Shown: piece after piece, positions 18,038 through 27,337 of the stretch
Layout of the letters: each line of letters starts with the position of its first letter
Position numbering within the stretch: the first letter of the stretch is position 1
NCBI RefSeq assembly: GCF_002266855.1
Contig: NZ_NGJN01000001.1
Location: 434,001 to 498,000, forward strand
Length of the DNA: 64,000 nucleotides
From: Winogradskyella aurantia
Lineage (GTDB): Bacteria; Bacteroidota; Bacteroidia; Flavobacteriales; Flavobacteriaceae
Direction: 5' to 3'
Program-made: the position numbers and the translations under genes
The notes under the pieces: generated by a model
The model's database searches: none
Seen by the model: only the letters and a program-made list of their open reading frames with translations
Told to the model about the DNA's origin: nothing

Positions 18038-18596
18038 TTAAAAGCTTGTCAACCACTTTTGGGAAGTGTTCCATTTCTAATTTATGAATTTTAGCGGCAA
18101 CATCTTCTGGGGTGTCTGTAGGTAAAACAGCACACTTTGCTTGAAAAATGGTTGCACCTTCATCATAATTTTCATTGACATAATGAATAGTAATCCCTGT
18201 TTCAGTCTCTTTTTTCATTACCACGGCCTCATGAACGTGCATGCCATACATCCCCTTACCACCAAACTTAGGAAGTAAGGCAGGGTGAATATTTATGACC
18301 TTTCCGGGGAATGCATTGAGAATAAATTGAGGGAACTTCCATAAAAACCCGGCTAATATAATTAGGTCCGGTTTAGAGGCCTTTAGTATATTTAGGACGT
18401 CATCAGTTTTAAAAAAAGCCACTCTATTAAATGATAAAGCACTGATGTTTAAATTTTTGGCCCGTTCTAAAACTTTAGCATGAGGATTATTTGTCAACAC
18501 TTGGATAACGGATACCTTATCATTGTTTTGAAAAAACCTGATTAAATTTTCAGCATTACTCCCCGAACCGGAGGCAAAAATTACAATACGCTTCAT
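18030..18596 (-). CDS. purN: phosphoribosylglycinamide formyltransferase
   Basis: Uses 10-formyltetrahydrofolate to formylate GAR in purine synthesis. The 188-residue length is normal. FASGSGSNAENLI (7-19) binds phosphate. The catalytic triad is Asn102 and His104 (INIHPALLP) with Asp145 (NYDEGATI). The start is ATG 18596; a TTG two codons upstream was rejected. It is the first gene of a three-gene minus-strand unit with rnhA and the monooxygenase, and lies about 3 kb from purF without being in one operon with it. Confidence 0.95.
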   Translation of the reverse strand: MKRIVIFASGSGSNAENLIRFFQNNDKVSVIQVLTNNPHAKVLERAKNLNISALSFNRVAFFKTDDVLNILKASKPDLIILAGFLWKFPQFILNAFPGKVINIHPALLPKFGGKGMYGMHVHEAVVMKKETETGITIHYVNENYDEGATIFQAKCAVLPTDTPEDVAAKIHKLEMEHFPKVVDKLLNA

Positions 18597-18738
18597 TCTC
18601 AATTAATACGTTTCTTATTAAGAGCAAAAAAAAGAATAAAAATTAACAATTAAGGGCCTTTCAAAAAAATACATATACTGATTTTAAGTATTAAGCGCTT
18701 ATTTTATCGGTAAAAATGTTTTTTAAAATAAAGTTTTT

Positions 18739-18746
18739 TATTTTTG
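18739..18746 (+). promoter_or_regulatory. promoter of the acpP-fabF-rnc operon
   Basis: TATTTTTG matches TAnnTTTG, followed by an AT-rich leader of 31 bases to the acpP ATG. TGTTTTTT about 20 bases upstream may be a weak -33 element. The preceding region 18603-18738 is AT-rich and holds no gene. Confidence 0.55.
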
Positions 18747-18777
18747 CGGTCTAATTAAAACTTAAAATTAAAAGATT

Positions 18778-19011
18778 ATGTCAGACATTGCATCACGAGT
18801 AAAAGCGATTATCGTAGACAAATTAGGTGTTGATGAGAACGAAGTTGTAGCCGAAGCGAGCTTCACTAACGATCTAGGAGCAGATTCATTAGACACTGTT
18901 GAGTTAATAATGGAGTTTGAAAAGGAATTCGATATTCAAATCCCAGACGATCAAGCTGAAAATATTGCAACAGTTGGTCAAGCAATCTCTTACATAGAGG
19001 AGGCAAAATAA
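18778..19011 (+). CDS. acpP: acyl carrier protein
   Basis: Carries growing acyl chains on a phosphopantetheine arm in type II fatty acid synthesis. The 77-residue acidic protein has the attachment site Ser37 in [11 protein letters not shown]. It is followed after 10 bases by fabF, its partner in chain elongation, then by rnc, a gene order common in many bacteria. Confidence 0.98.
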   Translation: MSDIASRVKAIIVDKLGVDENEVVAEASFTNDLGADSLDTVELIMEFEKEFDIQIPDDQAENIATVGQAISYIEEAK

Positions 19012-19021
19012 AAAGTTATTT

Positions 19022-20272
19022 ATGAAATTAAAGCGAGTCGTTGTTACTGGGTTAGGTGCACTGACGCCCATTGGTAATACCATAGATGAATATTGGGATG
19101 GTCTTGTCAATGGAAGAAGTGGTGCTGCTCCTGTAACTTATTTTGATGCTGAAAAGTTCAAAACACAGTTCGCTTGCGAAATAAAAAACTTTAACGTTAC
19201 TGACTTTATTGATAGAAAGTTAGCGCGAAAAATGGACAAGTTTTCACAATATGCTATGGTAGCCTCAGACGAAGCTATAGCCGATTCAAAACTTGACCTT
19301 GATACTCTAAACAAATATAGGGTAGGCGTAATATGGGGTGCTGGAATTGGCGGCCTAGAGACCTTTCAAGAGGAGGTTTTAAATTATGCTGCTGGGGATG
19401 GTACGCCAAGATTTAATCCCTTTTTCATTCCTAAAATGATTGCTGATATTGCACCAGGTAATATATCCATTAAATATGGGTTTATGGGGCCAAACTATAC
19501 AACGGTCTCTGCTTGTGCATCATCAGCTAATTCTTTAATAGATGCTTTAAATACTATCCGTTTAGGTCACTGTGATGTGATTATTACGGGTGGAAGCGAA
19601 GCCGCAGTAACTATTGCCGGTATGGGCGGTTTTAATGCTATGCATGCGATGAGTACGCGTAATGACAGTCCTGAAACGGCGTCAAGACCTTTTGATGCCA
19701 ATCGTGATGGTTTTGTTCTCGGTGAAGGTGCTGGGGCGATGATACTGGAGGACTATGATCACGCAAAGGCTCGAGGCGCTAAAATCTATGCAGAAGTTTT
19801 AGGTGGGGGTTTATCTTCGGATGCTTACCACATGACGGCACCGCATCCCGATGGGATAGGAGTTGTGGCTGTTATGAAAAATTGTTTAGAGAACGCAGGA
19901 TTGAATCCCGAAGATGTAGATCATATTAATACACATGGCACATCCACCCCGCTCGGAGATGTCGCCGAACTAAAAGCTATATCAGAGGTATTTGGCAGTC
20001 ACGCTAAAAACATCAATATTAATTCAACAAAATCAATGACAGGTCATTTGTTGGGTGCTGCTGGTGCAATTGAAGCTATTGCTTCAATATTGGCCATGCA
20101 GCATGGTATTGTACCACCAACGATTAATCATGAAACTGTTGATGAAAATATTGACCCTCAGTTGAATTTAACACTTAATAAAGCTCAGAAACGAGATATA
20201 AAGGTAGCTATGAGTAATACATTTGGATTTGGCGGTCACAACGCCTGTGTATTATTTAAAAAATTAGATTAA
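19022..20272 (+). CDS. fabF: beta-ketoacyl-ACP synthase II
   Basis: Condenses malonyl-ACP with acyl-ACP to lengthen fatty acids. The 416-residue length is normal. The catalytic triad is Cys165 (SACASSAN), His305 (NTHGTSTPLGD) and His342 (SMTGHLLGAAG). The C-terminal NTFGFGGHNA loop is typical of FabF. It lies 10 bases after acpP and 7 before rnc, so the three are one operon. Confidence 0.97.
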   Translation: MKLKRVVVTGLGALTPIGNTIDEYWDGLVNGRSGAAPVTYFDAEKFKTQFACEIKNFNVTDFIDRKLARKMDKFSQYAMVASDEAIADSKLDLDTLNKYRVGVIWGAGIGGLETFQEEVLNYAAGDGTPRFNPFFIPKMIADIAPGNISIKYGFMGPNYTTVSACASSANSLIDALNTIRLGHCDVIITGGSEAAVTIAGMGGFNAMHAMSTRNDSPETASRPFDANRDGFVLGEGAGAMILEDYDHAKARGAKIYAEVLGGGLSSDAYHMTAPHPDGIGVVAVMKNCLENAGLNPEDVDHINTHGTSTPLGDVAELKAISEVFGSHAKNININSTKSMTGHLLGAAGAIEAIASILAMQHGIVPPTINHETVDENIDPQLNLTLNKAQKRDIKVAMSNTFGFGGHNACVLFKKLD

Positions 20273-20279
20273 ATCCCGA

Positions 20280-21020
20280 ATGAGTCTCATTCGCAACATA
20301 CTAAATTCCCGTTCTAATGAAGACGGGAATTTTTTTTTAAACCTAAAGGAAATTCTAGGTTATAAACCCAAATCAAAATCTTTATACATAAAAGCGTTTA
20401 CACACCGCTCAATGAATATCAAGGATAATGATGGTAATGCTATTAATTATGAACGCCTAGAATTTGTTGGAGATGCCATGCTAAGTGCTGTAATTGCCGC
20501 GTATCTTTTTGAGCAAGTGCCACATGGCGATGAAGGCTATCTCACAAAGATGCGTTCTAAAGTAGTTAGTAGAGAACACCTTAATGAATTGGGTAAAGAA
20601 CTAAATTTAATTGGGCTAGTAAAAAGTAAGATTCCGAAATCTAATTTTGGCAACAACATACATGGCAATCTATTTGAGGCCTTGGTTGGAGCAATTTATT
20701 TGGATAAAGGATATAAATTCTGTGAGCGTTTTATTTACGAGCGTGTCATTAATCCGCATGTAGACATTGAAACGCTTGAAGGAAAAGTAATAAGCTACAA
20801 AAGTCTTTTGATTGAGTGGTGCCAAAAAGAAAAAAACACCTTTGATTACGAGGTTTATGAAGATACAGGCAGAGATGAACTAAAGCATTTTTCCGTAAAA
20901 CTGAGCATTAATAATAAGGTTGTATCAAAAGCAAGGGCCACTTCTAAAAAAAAGGCTGAGGAAAAGGCCTCGAAACGGGCATTTTTTGCATTTCAAAAGC
21001 AGATTGCGAGACGCACCTAA
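20280..21020 (+). CDS. rnc: ribonuclease III
   Basis: Cuts double-stranded RNA in rRNA and mRNA processing. The 246-residue protein has the RNase III signature NYERLEFVGDAML (about 59-71), a second acidic site in GNLFEALVGAIYLD, and a C-terminal double-stranded RNA-binding domain (about 170-240) ending in ATSKKKAEEKASKRA. It is the last gene of the acpP-fabF-rnc unit. A gap of 124 bases without a clear terminator follows. Confidence 0.96.
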   Translation: MSLIRNILNSRSNEDGNFFLNLKEILGYKPKSKSLYIKAFTHRSMNIKDNDGNAINYERLEFVGDAMLSAVIAAYLFEQVPHGDEGYLTKMRSKVVSREHLNELGKELNLIGLVKSKIPKSNFGNNIHGNLFEALVGAIYLDKGYKFCERFIYERVINPHVDIETLEGKVISYKSLLIEWCQKEKNTFDYEVYEDTGRDELKHFSVKLSINNKVVSKARATSKKKAEEKASKRAFFAFQKQIARRT

Positions 21021-21144
21021 ATTTCCCTAAAGAATATCTTAACAACAACTAAATCGTTTTCGTGTGTTTTCATGGTTAAGAATATCCAAAAGATAACCAA
21101 ACAAAGTATTTTATATTTTATATTTAACACCAAACTTGTAACGT

Positions 21145-21624
21145 ATGGCTTTGCATCGACTTCTGGTAGATGATTTTTATAATGATGCCTACAAGCTTAT
21201 TGCTATACATTGTAGGTTACCAGATTACCGCTTGGCTTATCTTTTAAACCATAGCTTAGGCTTAAATTTGCGACGTAAGGATGACGACTTGGATTTTGAA
21301 TACTTAAAATCTTCCTATAGTATTTTTGAATGGGACAATAAATTTCAGTATGTTACATGGAATTTAGTTTCTAATGTGTGTAAAAAAGAGGAGGATAGCC
21401 TATATAGTTCAGGGACCTTATTTCAAAAGAAACAAAAGGTGCTTAAGACCTTTAATTTAATTCCAGAATACAAAGAGGTTGACTACTTCATTAAAATTTC
21501 CAACGAAATCAATAATGTGAACGAAAGACTTGTGCTAAATAAATTGCAAAACATACCCCAAATAGTCACAAGCTATGCGGTCAACCCTTTAAAACTAAAA
21601 TCTAGAGATCATTTAATTTTTTGA
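21145..21624 (+). CDS. IPExxVDY family protein
   Basis: A 159-residue protein of a family confined to Bacteroidota and named for its signature, seen here as IPEYKEVDY near residue 110. Function is unknown. It has no signal peptide or membrane segment and is rich in Tyr, Leu and Lys. It sits four bases before pyruvate kinase, and this pairing is familiar in Flavobacteriaceae, so a role linked to the same transcript is possible but unproven. Confidence 0.88.
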   Translation: MALHRLLVDDFYNDAYKLIAIHCRLPDYRLAYLLNHSLGLNLRRKDDDLDFEYLKSSYSIFEWDNKFQYVTWNLVSNVCKKEEDSLYSSGTLFQKKQKVLKTFNLIPEYKEVDYFIKISNEINNVNERLVLNKLQNIPQIVTSYAVNPLKLKSRDHLIF

Positions 21625-21628
21625 TTTA

Positions 21629-23068
21629 ATGCAAAATAAAAAGACAAAAATAGTAGCCACCCTAGGACCGGCTACCAGTACAAAGGAAGTGTTGAAACAA
21701 ATGTTGGACGAGGGTGCTAATGTGTTTAGAATTAACTTTTCACACGCCAACTATGAAGACGTAGAGGAGCGTATAAGAATGATTCGGGAACTCAATGATG
21801 AGTATGGTTATAATGCGGCCATTTTAGGAGATTTACAAGGGCCAAAATTACGAGTAGGAACCATGAAAGGCGATGTAATAGTTGATGAGGGAGATGAAAT
21901 TATATTCGCTACAGGGGAACGATTTGACGGTACAAAGGAGCGGGTATATATGACCTATGAAAAGTTTCCTCAAGATGCTAAACCAGGTGAGCGTATTTTA
22001 CTTGACGATGGGAAGCTTATTTTTGAAGTGGTTTCAACAGATGGAAAATCAGAGGTAAAGGCTAAAGTCATACAAGGTGGACCTTTAAAGTCAAAAAAGG
22101 GGGTCAATCTTCCAAACACCAACATTTCTCAGCCAGCTTTAACAGAAAAGGATATTGAAGATGCTTTATTTGCCATTAAACAACAAGTAGATTGGATAGC
22201 TCTATCTTTTGTTAGGCATGCAGAAGATTTAATGGAATTGGAGAAACTCATCAGCGAAAACAGTAAATATAAAATTCCTATTATAGCCAAAATAGAAAAG
22301 CCTGAAGCAGTAGAAAATATTGATAAAATTGTGGCCTATTGTGATGGTTTAATGGTTGCTCGAGGAGATTTGGGTGTTGAAATTCCTGCTGAAGAGGTGC
22401 CTCTAATCCAAAAGAAGTTAGTTCTACGAGCAAAGCGCGCAAGAATTCCTGTAATTATTGCCACCCAGATGATGGAGACCATGATTAAGAGCTTAACACC
22501 AACACGTGCTGAGGTAAACGACGTCGCCAATTCTGTAATGGATGGTGCCGATGCGGTAATGTTATCAGGTGAGACCTCAGTAGGGCAGTATCCCGTTCAG
22601 GTCATTCGACAAATGTCAAATATTATAAGAAGTGTAGAAGACTCGCATTTGATTGAAGTTCCACAGTCACCGCCTCATATCCGCACAAAACGTTATATCA
22701 CCAAGGCGATATGCTTTCATGCGGCTAATATGGCTAACGAAATCAATGCCAAAGCTATTTCTACTTTAACGAATAGTGGCTATACGGCCTTTCAGATTTC
22801 GGCATGGCGACCCCAAGCCCATATTTTGGTCTTCACCTCCAATCATCGCATCTTAACACAGTTGAGTTTACTTTGGGGAGTAAAAGCTTTTTATTATGAT
22901 AAATTCGTGAGCACTGACGAGACTATTGAAGATGTTAACGCTATTGCCTGTAAAAAGGGCTATTTAGAAGTTGGTGACATGCTTATTAGTTTAGCCGCTA
23001 TGCCTATAAAGGAGCGAGGCATGGTAAACACCTTACGTGTTACAGAAATAGAAAGTTGCAGTTTTTAA
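21629..23068 (+). CDS. pyk: pyruvate kinase
   Basis: Transfers phosphate from phosphoenolpyruvate to ADP in the last step of glycolysis. The 479-residue protein begins with KTKIVATLGPAT, has RINFSHA for phosphate binding, GDLQGPKLRVG, and the active-site stretch IPIIAKIEKPEAVEN with the catalytic Lys. MVARGDLGVEIP and ATQMMETM bind metal and substrate. The C-terminal allosteric domain is present. It starts four bases after the IPExxVDY gene. Its stop overlaps the convergent dinB stop by four bases, with no terminator between them. Confidence 0.97.
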   Translation: MQNKKTKIVATLGPATSTKEVLKQMLDEGANVFRINFSHANYEDVEERIRMIRELNDEYGYNAAILGDLQGPKLRVGTMKGDVIVDEGDEIIFATGERFDGTKERVYMTYEKFPQDAKPGERILLDDGKLIFEVVSTDGKSEVKAKVIQGGPLKSKKGVNLPNTNISQPALTEKDIEDALFAIKQQVDWIALSFVRHAEDLMELEKLISENSKYKIPIIAKIEKPEAVENIDKIVAYCDGLMVARGDLGVEIPAEEVPLIQKKLVLRAKRARIPVIIATQMMETMIKSLTPTRAEVNDVANSVMDGADAVMLSGETSVGQYPVQVIRQMSNIIRSVEDSHLIEVPQSPPHIRTKRYITKAICFHAANMANEINAKAISTLTNSGYTAFQISAWRPQAHILVFTSNHRILTQLSLLWGVKAFYYDKFVSTDETIEDVNAIACKKGYLEVGDMLISLAAMPIKERGMVNTLRVTEIESCSF

Positions 23069-24174
23069 AACTCAAATTTCAATTGAACGCTAATGGCATC
23101 TTTTTCATCGTCTTCCTTATTTCGATCAGACTGTGCTGTATTTAAATTAGATAGTGAAATACCTAAAAGACGTACGGAGTCTTTCAAATGGTCTTGGTAC
23201 AATAAGGCCTTGGCTGTCTCAAGGATTATTGCTTTATCCTGAATATAATATGGAAGTGTTTTACTGCGGGTTTGTTGGGTGAAATCGCTATATTTTATTT
23301 TAAGTGTTATGGTTTTTCCTGAGATGCCACTTTTATTGAGGCGTCTTGACACTTCTTCTGAGATATGCTCTAGCTTTTCGAGCAAAAAGATTTCTGAAGA
23401 GAGGTTCTTACTGAAAGTGCGCTCAGCAGCTAACGATTTTCTGGTCCGATTAGGTTTTACCGCGCTGTTGTGAATACCTCTAACGATATAGTAATAATGA
23501 GCTCCCGATTTTCCAAAATTATCTTCGAGGTAGCCAAGAGATTTTGCTTTTAAATCTTTTCCTGTAAAAATGCCCTTTTGGTACATTTTCTCAGCAGTTA
23601 CCTTTCCAACACCGTAAAATTTACGAATATCCAATTCCTCTAAAAATTGAAGAACATCTTCTGGATTCACTGTCTTTTGGCCGTTTGGTTTGTTGTAATC
23701 GCTTGCTATTTTTGCAATAAACTTATTAATGGAAATTCCTGCTGATGCGGTTAAACCCACTTCTTCTTGAATACGTTGTCTAATCTTTTTGGCGATTAGA
23801 GTAGCACTTGGCATTCCAATTTTATTTTCAGTGACATCGAGATAGGCCTCATCCAAGGATAAAGGCTCTACCAAGTCTGTGTAATCTAAAAAAATGCTTC
23901 TAATTTGTTGAGAGATGTCTCTATAACGGTCAAACCGCGGAGCTACAAAGATTAAATGTGGACATAACTTTTCAGCTATTCGACCCGACATGGCACTTTT
24001 TACACCAAATTTTCTTGCTTCATAACTGGCGGCACTAATAACACCGCGATTAGTACCACCACCAACCGCAACTGCTTTACCCCTGAGACGTGGGTTATCC
24101 ATTTGCTCTACGGAGGCATAAAAGGCATCCATGTCTACATGAATAATCTTTCTAATAGGAAGTGAGTCGTCCAT
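23065..24174 (-). CDS. dinB: DNA polymerase IV (Y-family)
   Basis: Error-prone translesion polymerase. The 369-residue protein has the catalytic acids Asp14 in HVDMDAFYASVEQ and the pair in SLDEAYLDV (about 103-111), a helix-hairpin-helix near 180 (FYGVGKVTAEKM) and a little-finger domain. A C-terminal beta-clamp motif is not obvious; the tail ends in acidic residues and QLKFEF. It is divergent from an NAD(P)-binding gene with only 41 bases between them. No LexA-type site was recognised. Confidence 0.94.
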   Translation of the reverse strand: MDDSLPIRKIIHVDMDAFYASVEQMDNPRLRGKAVAVGGGTNRGVISAASYEARKFGVKSAMSGRIAEKLCPHLIFVAPRFDRYRDISQQIRSIFLDYTDLVEPLSLDEAYLDVTENKIGMPSATLIAKKIRQRIQEEVGLTASAGISINKFIAKIASDYNKPNGQKTVNPEDVLQFLEELDIRKFYGVGKVTAEKMYQKGIFTGKDLKAKSLGYLEDNFGKSGAHYYYIVRGIHNSAVKPNRTRKSLAAERTFSKNLSSEIFLLEKLEHISEEVSRRLNKSGISGKTITLKIKYSDFTQQTRSKTLPYYIQDKAIILETAKALLYQDHLKDSVRLLGISLSNLNTAQSDRNKEDDEKDAISVQLKFEF

Positions 24175-24215
24175 CTTTCAAATTTATAATATCTTTAGCA
24201 AAGGTAAATTTAGAA

Positions 24216-24881
24216 ATGGGTAAAACAGCTATCTTATTGGGAGCAACTGGTGTAACAGGAGGGTTTGTGCTAGACTGTCTCTTGAAGGACAACCATTACA
24301 ACAGTGTTATAGTCTTTGGTCGTTCATCGGTGGGTATTGAACATTCTAAGTTAACGGAACACATTGTGGACCTGTTTGAATTAAAAAAGCAAAAGGCGCA
24401 TTTTAAGGCAGAGGTTGTTTTCTGTTGTATTGGTACAACAAAGAAAAAAACACCAAATGAAGACTTATATAGAAAAATTGATTACGGAATCCCAGTGACT
24501 GCAGCAGAACTGGCCAAGACCAACGATATCCATACATTTTTGGTCATGTCTTCCCTAGGCGCGGATAAAAATAGTACTCTTTTTTATAACAGGACAAAGG
24601 GTCAAATGGAAGAAGCTGTGTTTTCCCAAAAAATTTCAAAGACTTATATACTTAGACCTTCCCTAATAGCTGGAAAACGCAACGAAAAACGTCTCGGAGA
24701 ATATATTGTAAAAGGCCTAATGCGTTTAGTTAATCCGTTTTTAATCGGGAGTTTCAGAAAATATAAATCCATACCTTCTGAACATATAGCCAAAGCCATG
24801 GTATATTTAGCCAACGGTAAGCGCGATTCAGGTGTTGTACTTTCAGATGAACTAAATGATTTAGCAAAACTATGGCCATAG
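24216..24881 (+). CDS. NAD(P)-binding Rossmann-fold protein
   Basis: A 221-residue protein of the atypical short-chain dehydrogenase/epimerase type. GATGVTGG (9-16) binds the dinucleotide, and CCIGTTKKK and VMSSLGADKNS follow in the usual order; YNRTKGQMEEA has the family's YxxxK arrangement. Substrate is unknown. ATG 24216 replaces a GTG start 18 codons upstream that would run into dinB. It overlaps the CYTH gene by 10 bases, so the two are translationally coupled. Confidence 0.82.
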   Translation: MGKTAILLGATGVTGGFVLDCLLKDNHYNSVIVFGRSSVGIEHSKLTEHIVDLFELKKQKAHFKAEVVFCCIGTTKKKTPNEDLYRKIDYGIPVTAAELAKTNDIHTFLVMSSLGADKNSTLFYNRTKGQMEEAVFSQKISKTYILRPSLIAGKRNEKRLGEYIVKGLMRLVNPFLIGSFRKYKSIPSEHIAKAMVYLANGKRDSGVVLSDELNDLAKLWP

Positions 24882-25342
24882 AGATTGAACGTAAGTTTTT
24901 AGTCACTTCTGATGCATTTAAAAAGGAAGCGAGAACCAGTTATAGGATTAAACAAGGATTTCTAAACAGTCATGAAGAAAGAACCGTAAGGGTAAGATTA
25001 ACAAAAGATAAAGGCTATTTAACCGTTAAAGGTAAATCTACTAAAGATGGTCTCTCTCGATTTGAATGGGAACAAGAAATTTCAATAATAGATGCCAATG
25101 CTCTTTTGATTCTCTGTGAAGAAACAATCATAGATAAAGTGAGATTTGAGGTACACATTGGATATCACACCTTTGAAGTTGATGAATTTAAAGGTGAAAA
25201 TAAAGGCTTGATTATAGCCGAAATAGAGTTAAATGCAGAAGATGAGGTCTTTAAAAAACCGTCATGGTTAGGCAAAGAGGTCACGGGGGATATAAAATAT
25301 TACAATTCACAATTGGCCAAGAATCCTTACCAAAATTGGTAA
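24872..25342 (+). CDS. CYTH domain protein (triphosphate tunnel metalloenzyme)
   Basis: A 156-residue member of the CYTH superfamily, whose members hydrolyse inorganic tripolyphosphate or thiamine triphosphate, or cyclise ATP. The N-terminal EIERKFL (ExExK) motif is clear, and alternating basic and acidic residues (VRVRLTKDKGYLTVKG, WEQEI, IIAEIEL) would line the tunnel. Short stand-alone bacterial forms are more often tripolyphosphatases than cyclases. It follows the Rossmann protein with a 10-base overlap and ends at a shared bidirectional terminator. Confidence 0.88.
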   Translation: MAIEIERKFLVTSDAFKKEARTSYRIKQGFLNSHEERTVRVRLTKDKGYLTVKGKSTKDGLSRFEWEQEISIIDANALLILCEETIIDKVRFEVHIGYHTFEVDEFKGENKGLIIAEIELNAEDEVFKKPSWLGKEVTGDIKYYNSQLAKNPYQNW

Positions 25343-25352
25343 TCTAAGATTA

Positions 25353-25389
25353 AAAAAAAAGCTCTGAATCTATGTTCAGAGCTTTTTTT
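25353..25389. terminator. bidirectional terminator between convergent genes
   Basis: GCTCTGAA (25361-25368) and TTCAGAGC (25375-25382) form a perfect 8-bp stem with a 6-base loop, flanked by nine A and seven T. It serves both the CYTH gene and the convergent OmpA gene. Confidence 0.93.
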
Positions 25390-25402
25390 AATGCCTTAAA
25401 GG

Positions 25403-27316
25403 TTATTGTGCTTGTGGTGCGCCACTTACAATAATAAATTCTGAGCGTCTATTTTCTTGGTGCTGTTCTTTGGTACAACCACCGCTACAGTCTATTTTAG
25501 GTTCAGATTCACCTTTACCTTCTGCAGTAATGCGAGATTCATCAATGCCTTTAGAAATGATATACTGCCTAGTAGATTTAGCCCTGCTATCAGATAATCT
25601 CATATTATAAGATTCAGAACCTCTAATATCGGTATGCGAGGTCGTCTTAATGGTCATATCAGGATATTTGTTCATAATTTGAACGATTTTATCCAATTCA
25701 AAAGCAGCTTTCGCTGTAATATTGAATTTATCGAACTCGAAATAAATAGGTTCAAGTTCGATGCGATCTGCTACTATGAGTTTTTCTATTGGGTCTAGGG
25801 ATATTTGAACCTCTTGTTCTTCATCCCTTGTTCCTTTAACTACAACTTGTCTACTGTTGTAATCTGGCATTTCTACTTCTAGCTGTGTATCTTCTTCACA
25901 CTCTACTATGAATTCAGCTATACCTTCAGAATTTGTTGGTTTTGAAACCACTTTGTTTCCTTGATTATCGAAAAGCGTTACGGAAGCCCCACTTATTGGC
26001 TCACGTGTTTTATCATCTAAAACAATTGCTTTTACAAGAACATCACATAAGGGCTGTAGTTTTTTAATGAGATAAATATCATCCCCGCCTTGTCCGCCGT
26101 CTCTATTTGAGGACAAAAAACCCTCACCAGACTCTTCGTCAATTGTAAACGCAAAGTCATCGGCGTTGCTACTGATGGGAATGCCCACATTGCGAATAGG
26201 AGCCATTTTACCGTCTATTTCTTTAGTGTAAAACACATCCATACCGCCAAGACCTAAATGTCCGTTAGAGGAGAAATATAAGGTGTTATTACTGCTAATA
26301 AATGGAAACATTTCCTGTCCTTCAGTATTTACTTTTTGTCCTAGATTTACAGGCTCTCCAATACTACCGTCATCATTGATGGGCGCTTTATAAATATCAA
26401 ACTGCCCATAACCTCCTGGCATGTTTGATGAAAAGTACAACATTTTACCATCTGCACTGACGGATGGATTCTTAACTGAATAATTAGCACTATTAATGGA
26501 TAAGGGTTCAACAGTGTCCCAATCTGAACCAAGCTTAGTAGCTTTAAAAATGTACAATTGACCAAAGCGATTATTACTTAATGAATCTTTTTTATAGTCT
26601 TTTTCAAAATAACTTTCTCGCGAAAAGTACATTGTATTTCCATCAGGGGTAAACGATGCTAATCCTTCATGATATTTAGTATTAATCTTATCATTCAGTA
26701 ATTCAGCCTCTTGATAGGAACCGTCTGAGTTTTTGGTTAGTCTGTACATATCCAAAAAAGGCTCATTGTTCCAACCATAGGTTTTTCTATTGTCATTTCT
26801 GGCAGAAGTAATATAAAGTATGCCGTTATCCATAGTGCCGCCAAAATCAGACTGTTCTGAATTGAACATGGCATTTTGTACATTAAACTTTTTGCCTTGT
26901 TCTAATATTTTTGGAAGGTAATCTGGATTTTTTCTAAATTCTGTAGCTCTATCATCTGAAGGCCGCATAGAGGCGAAACGCTCCATTTGCTCATTGGATT
27001 CTTTGTATTTCCCATTGGCTTTAAGCATTTGGGAGTACCTGTATATCATTTCGGGATCATTAGAAGTTTCTAAGGCCTTGGCATACCAGCGTTCAGCTTC
27101 AACTGTATTGAAAATATTGTAATAACTTTCGGCGAGTTGTCCGTAAACATAGGCGTCTCCCTTTCCATTTTCTACAAGCTTATTGTAACTTTTAGCAGCT
27201 TTAACAAATTCAAATCTCTCAAATTCTTTATCTGCTTTTTTTGTATTACTATTTTGAGCAGTTAAGCTTAAACTACTCATCAACGTAATAAATAATAGGG
27301 TTTTTAAGTTTTTCAT
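25403..27316 (-). CDS. OmpA-family protein with TPR, PD40 propeller and carboxypeptidase-regulatory domains
   Basis: A 637-residue periplasmic/outer-membrane protein. Signal peptide about 1-20. Residues 25-130 look like tetratricopeptide repeats (AESYYNIFNTVEAERWYAKAL). Residues 150-420 hold PD40/WD40-like blades with TMYFSRES, MLYFSSNMPGG and TLYFSSNGH. A carboxypeptidase regulatory-like beta domain spans about 430-500, and an OmpA peptidoglycan-binding domain 520-635 has SHTDIRGS and RRSEFII. It is the last gene of the adhesin-PorP/SprF-OmpA operon. Homologues accompany SprF-type proteins in gliding bacteria and are thought to anchor or assist surface adhesins. Confidence 0.9.
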   Translation of the reverse strand: MKNLKTLLFITLMSSLSLTAQNSNTKKADKEFERFEFVKAAKSYNKLVENGKGDAYVYGQLAESYYNIFNTVEAERWYAKALETSNDPEMIYRYSQMLKANGKYKESNEQMERFASMRPSDDRATEFRKNPDYLPKILEQGKKFNVQNAMFNSEQSDFGGTMDNGILYITSARNDNRKTYGWNNEPFLDMYRLTKNSDGSYQEAELLNDKINTKYHEGLASFTPDGNTMYFSRESYFEKDYKKDSLSNNRFGQLYIFKATKLGSDWDTVEPLSINSANYSVKNPSVSADGKMLYFSSNMPGGYGQFDIYKAPINDDGSIGEPVNLGQKVNTEGQEMFPFISSNNTLYFSSNGHLGLGGMDVFYTKEIDGKMAPIRNVGIPISSNADDFAFTIDEESGEGFLSSNRDGGQGGDDIYLIKKLQPLCDVLVKAIVLDDKTREPISGASVTLFDNQGNKVVSKPTNSEGIAEFIVECEEDTQLEVEMPDYNSRQVVVKGTRDEEQEVQISLDPIEKLIVADRIELEPIYFEFDKFNITAKAAFELDKIVQIMNKYPDMTIKTTSHTDIRGSESYNMRLSDSRAKSTRQYIISKGIDESRITAEGKGESEPKIDCSGGCTKEQHQENRRSEFIIVSGAPQAQ

Positions 27317-27337
27317 AATTTAATTTCGCTTAACTGA

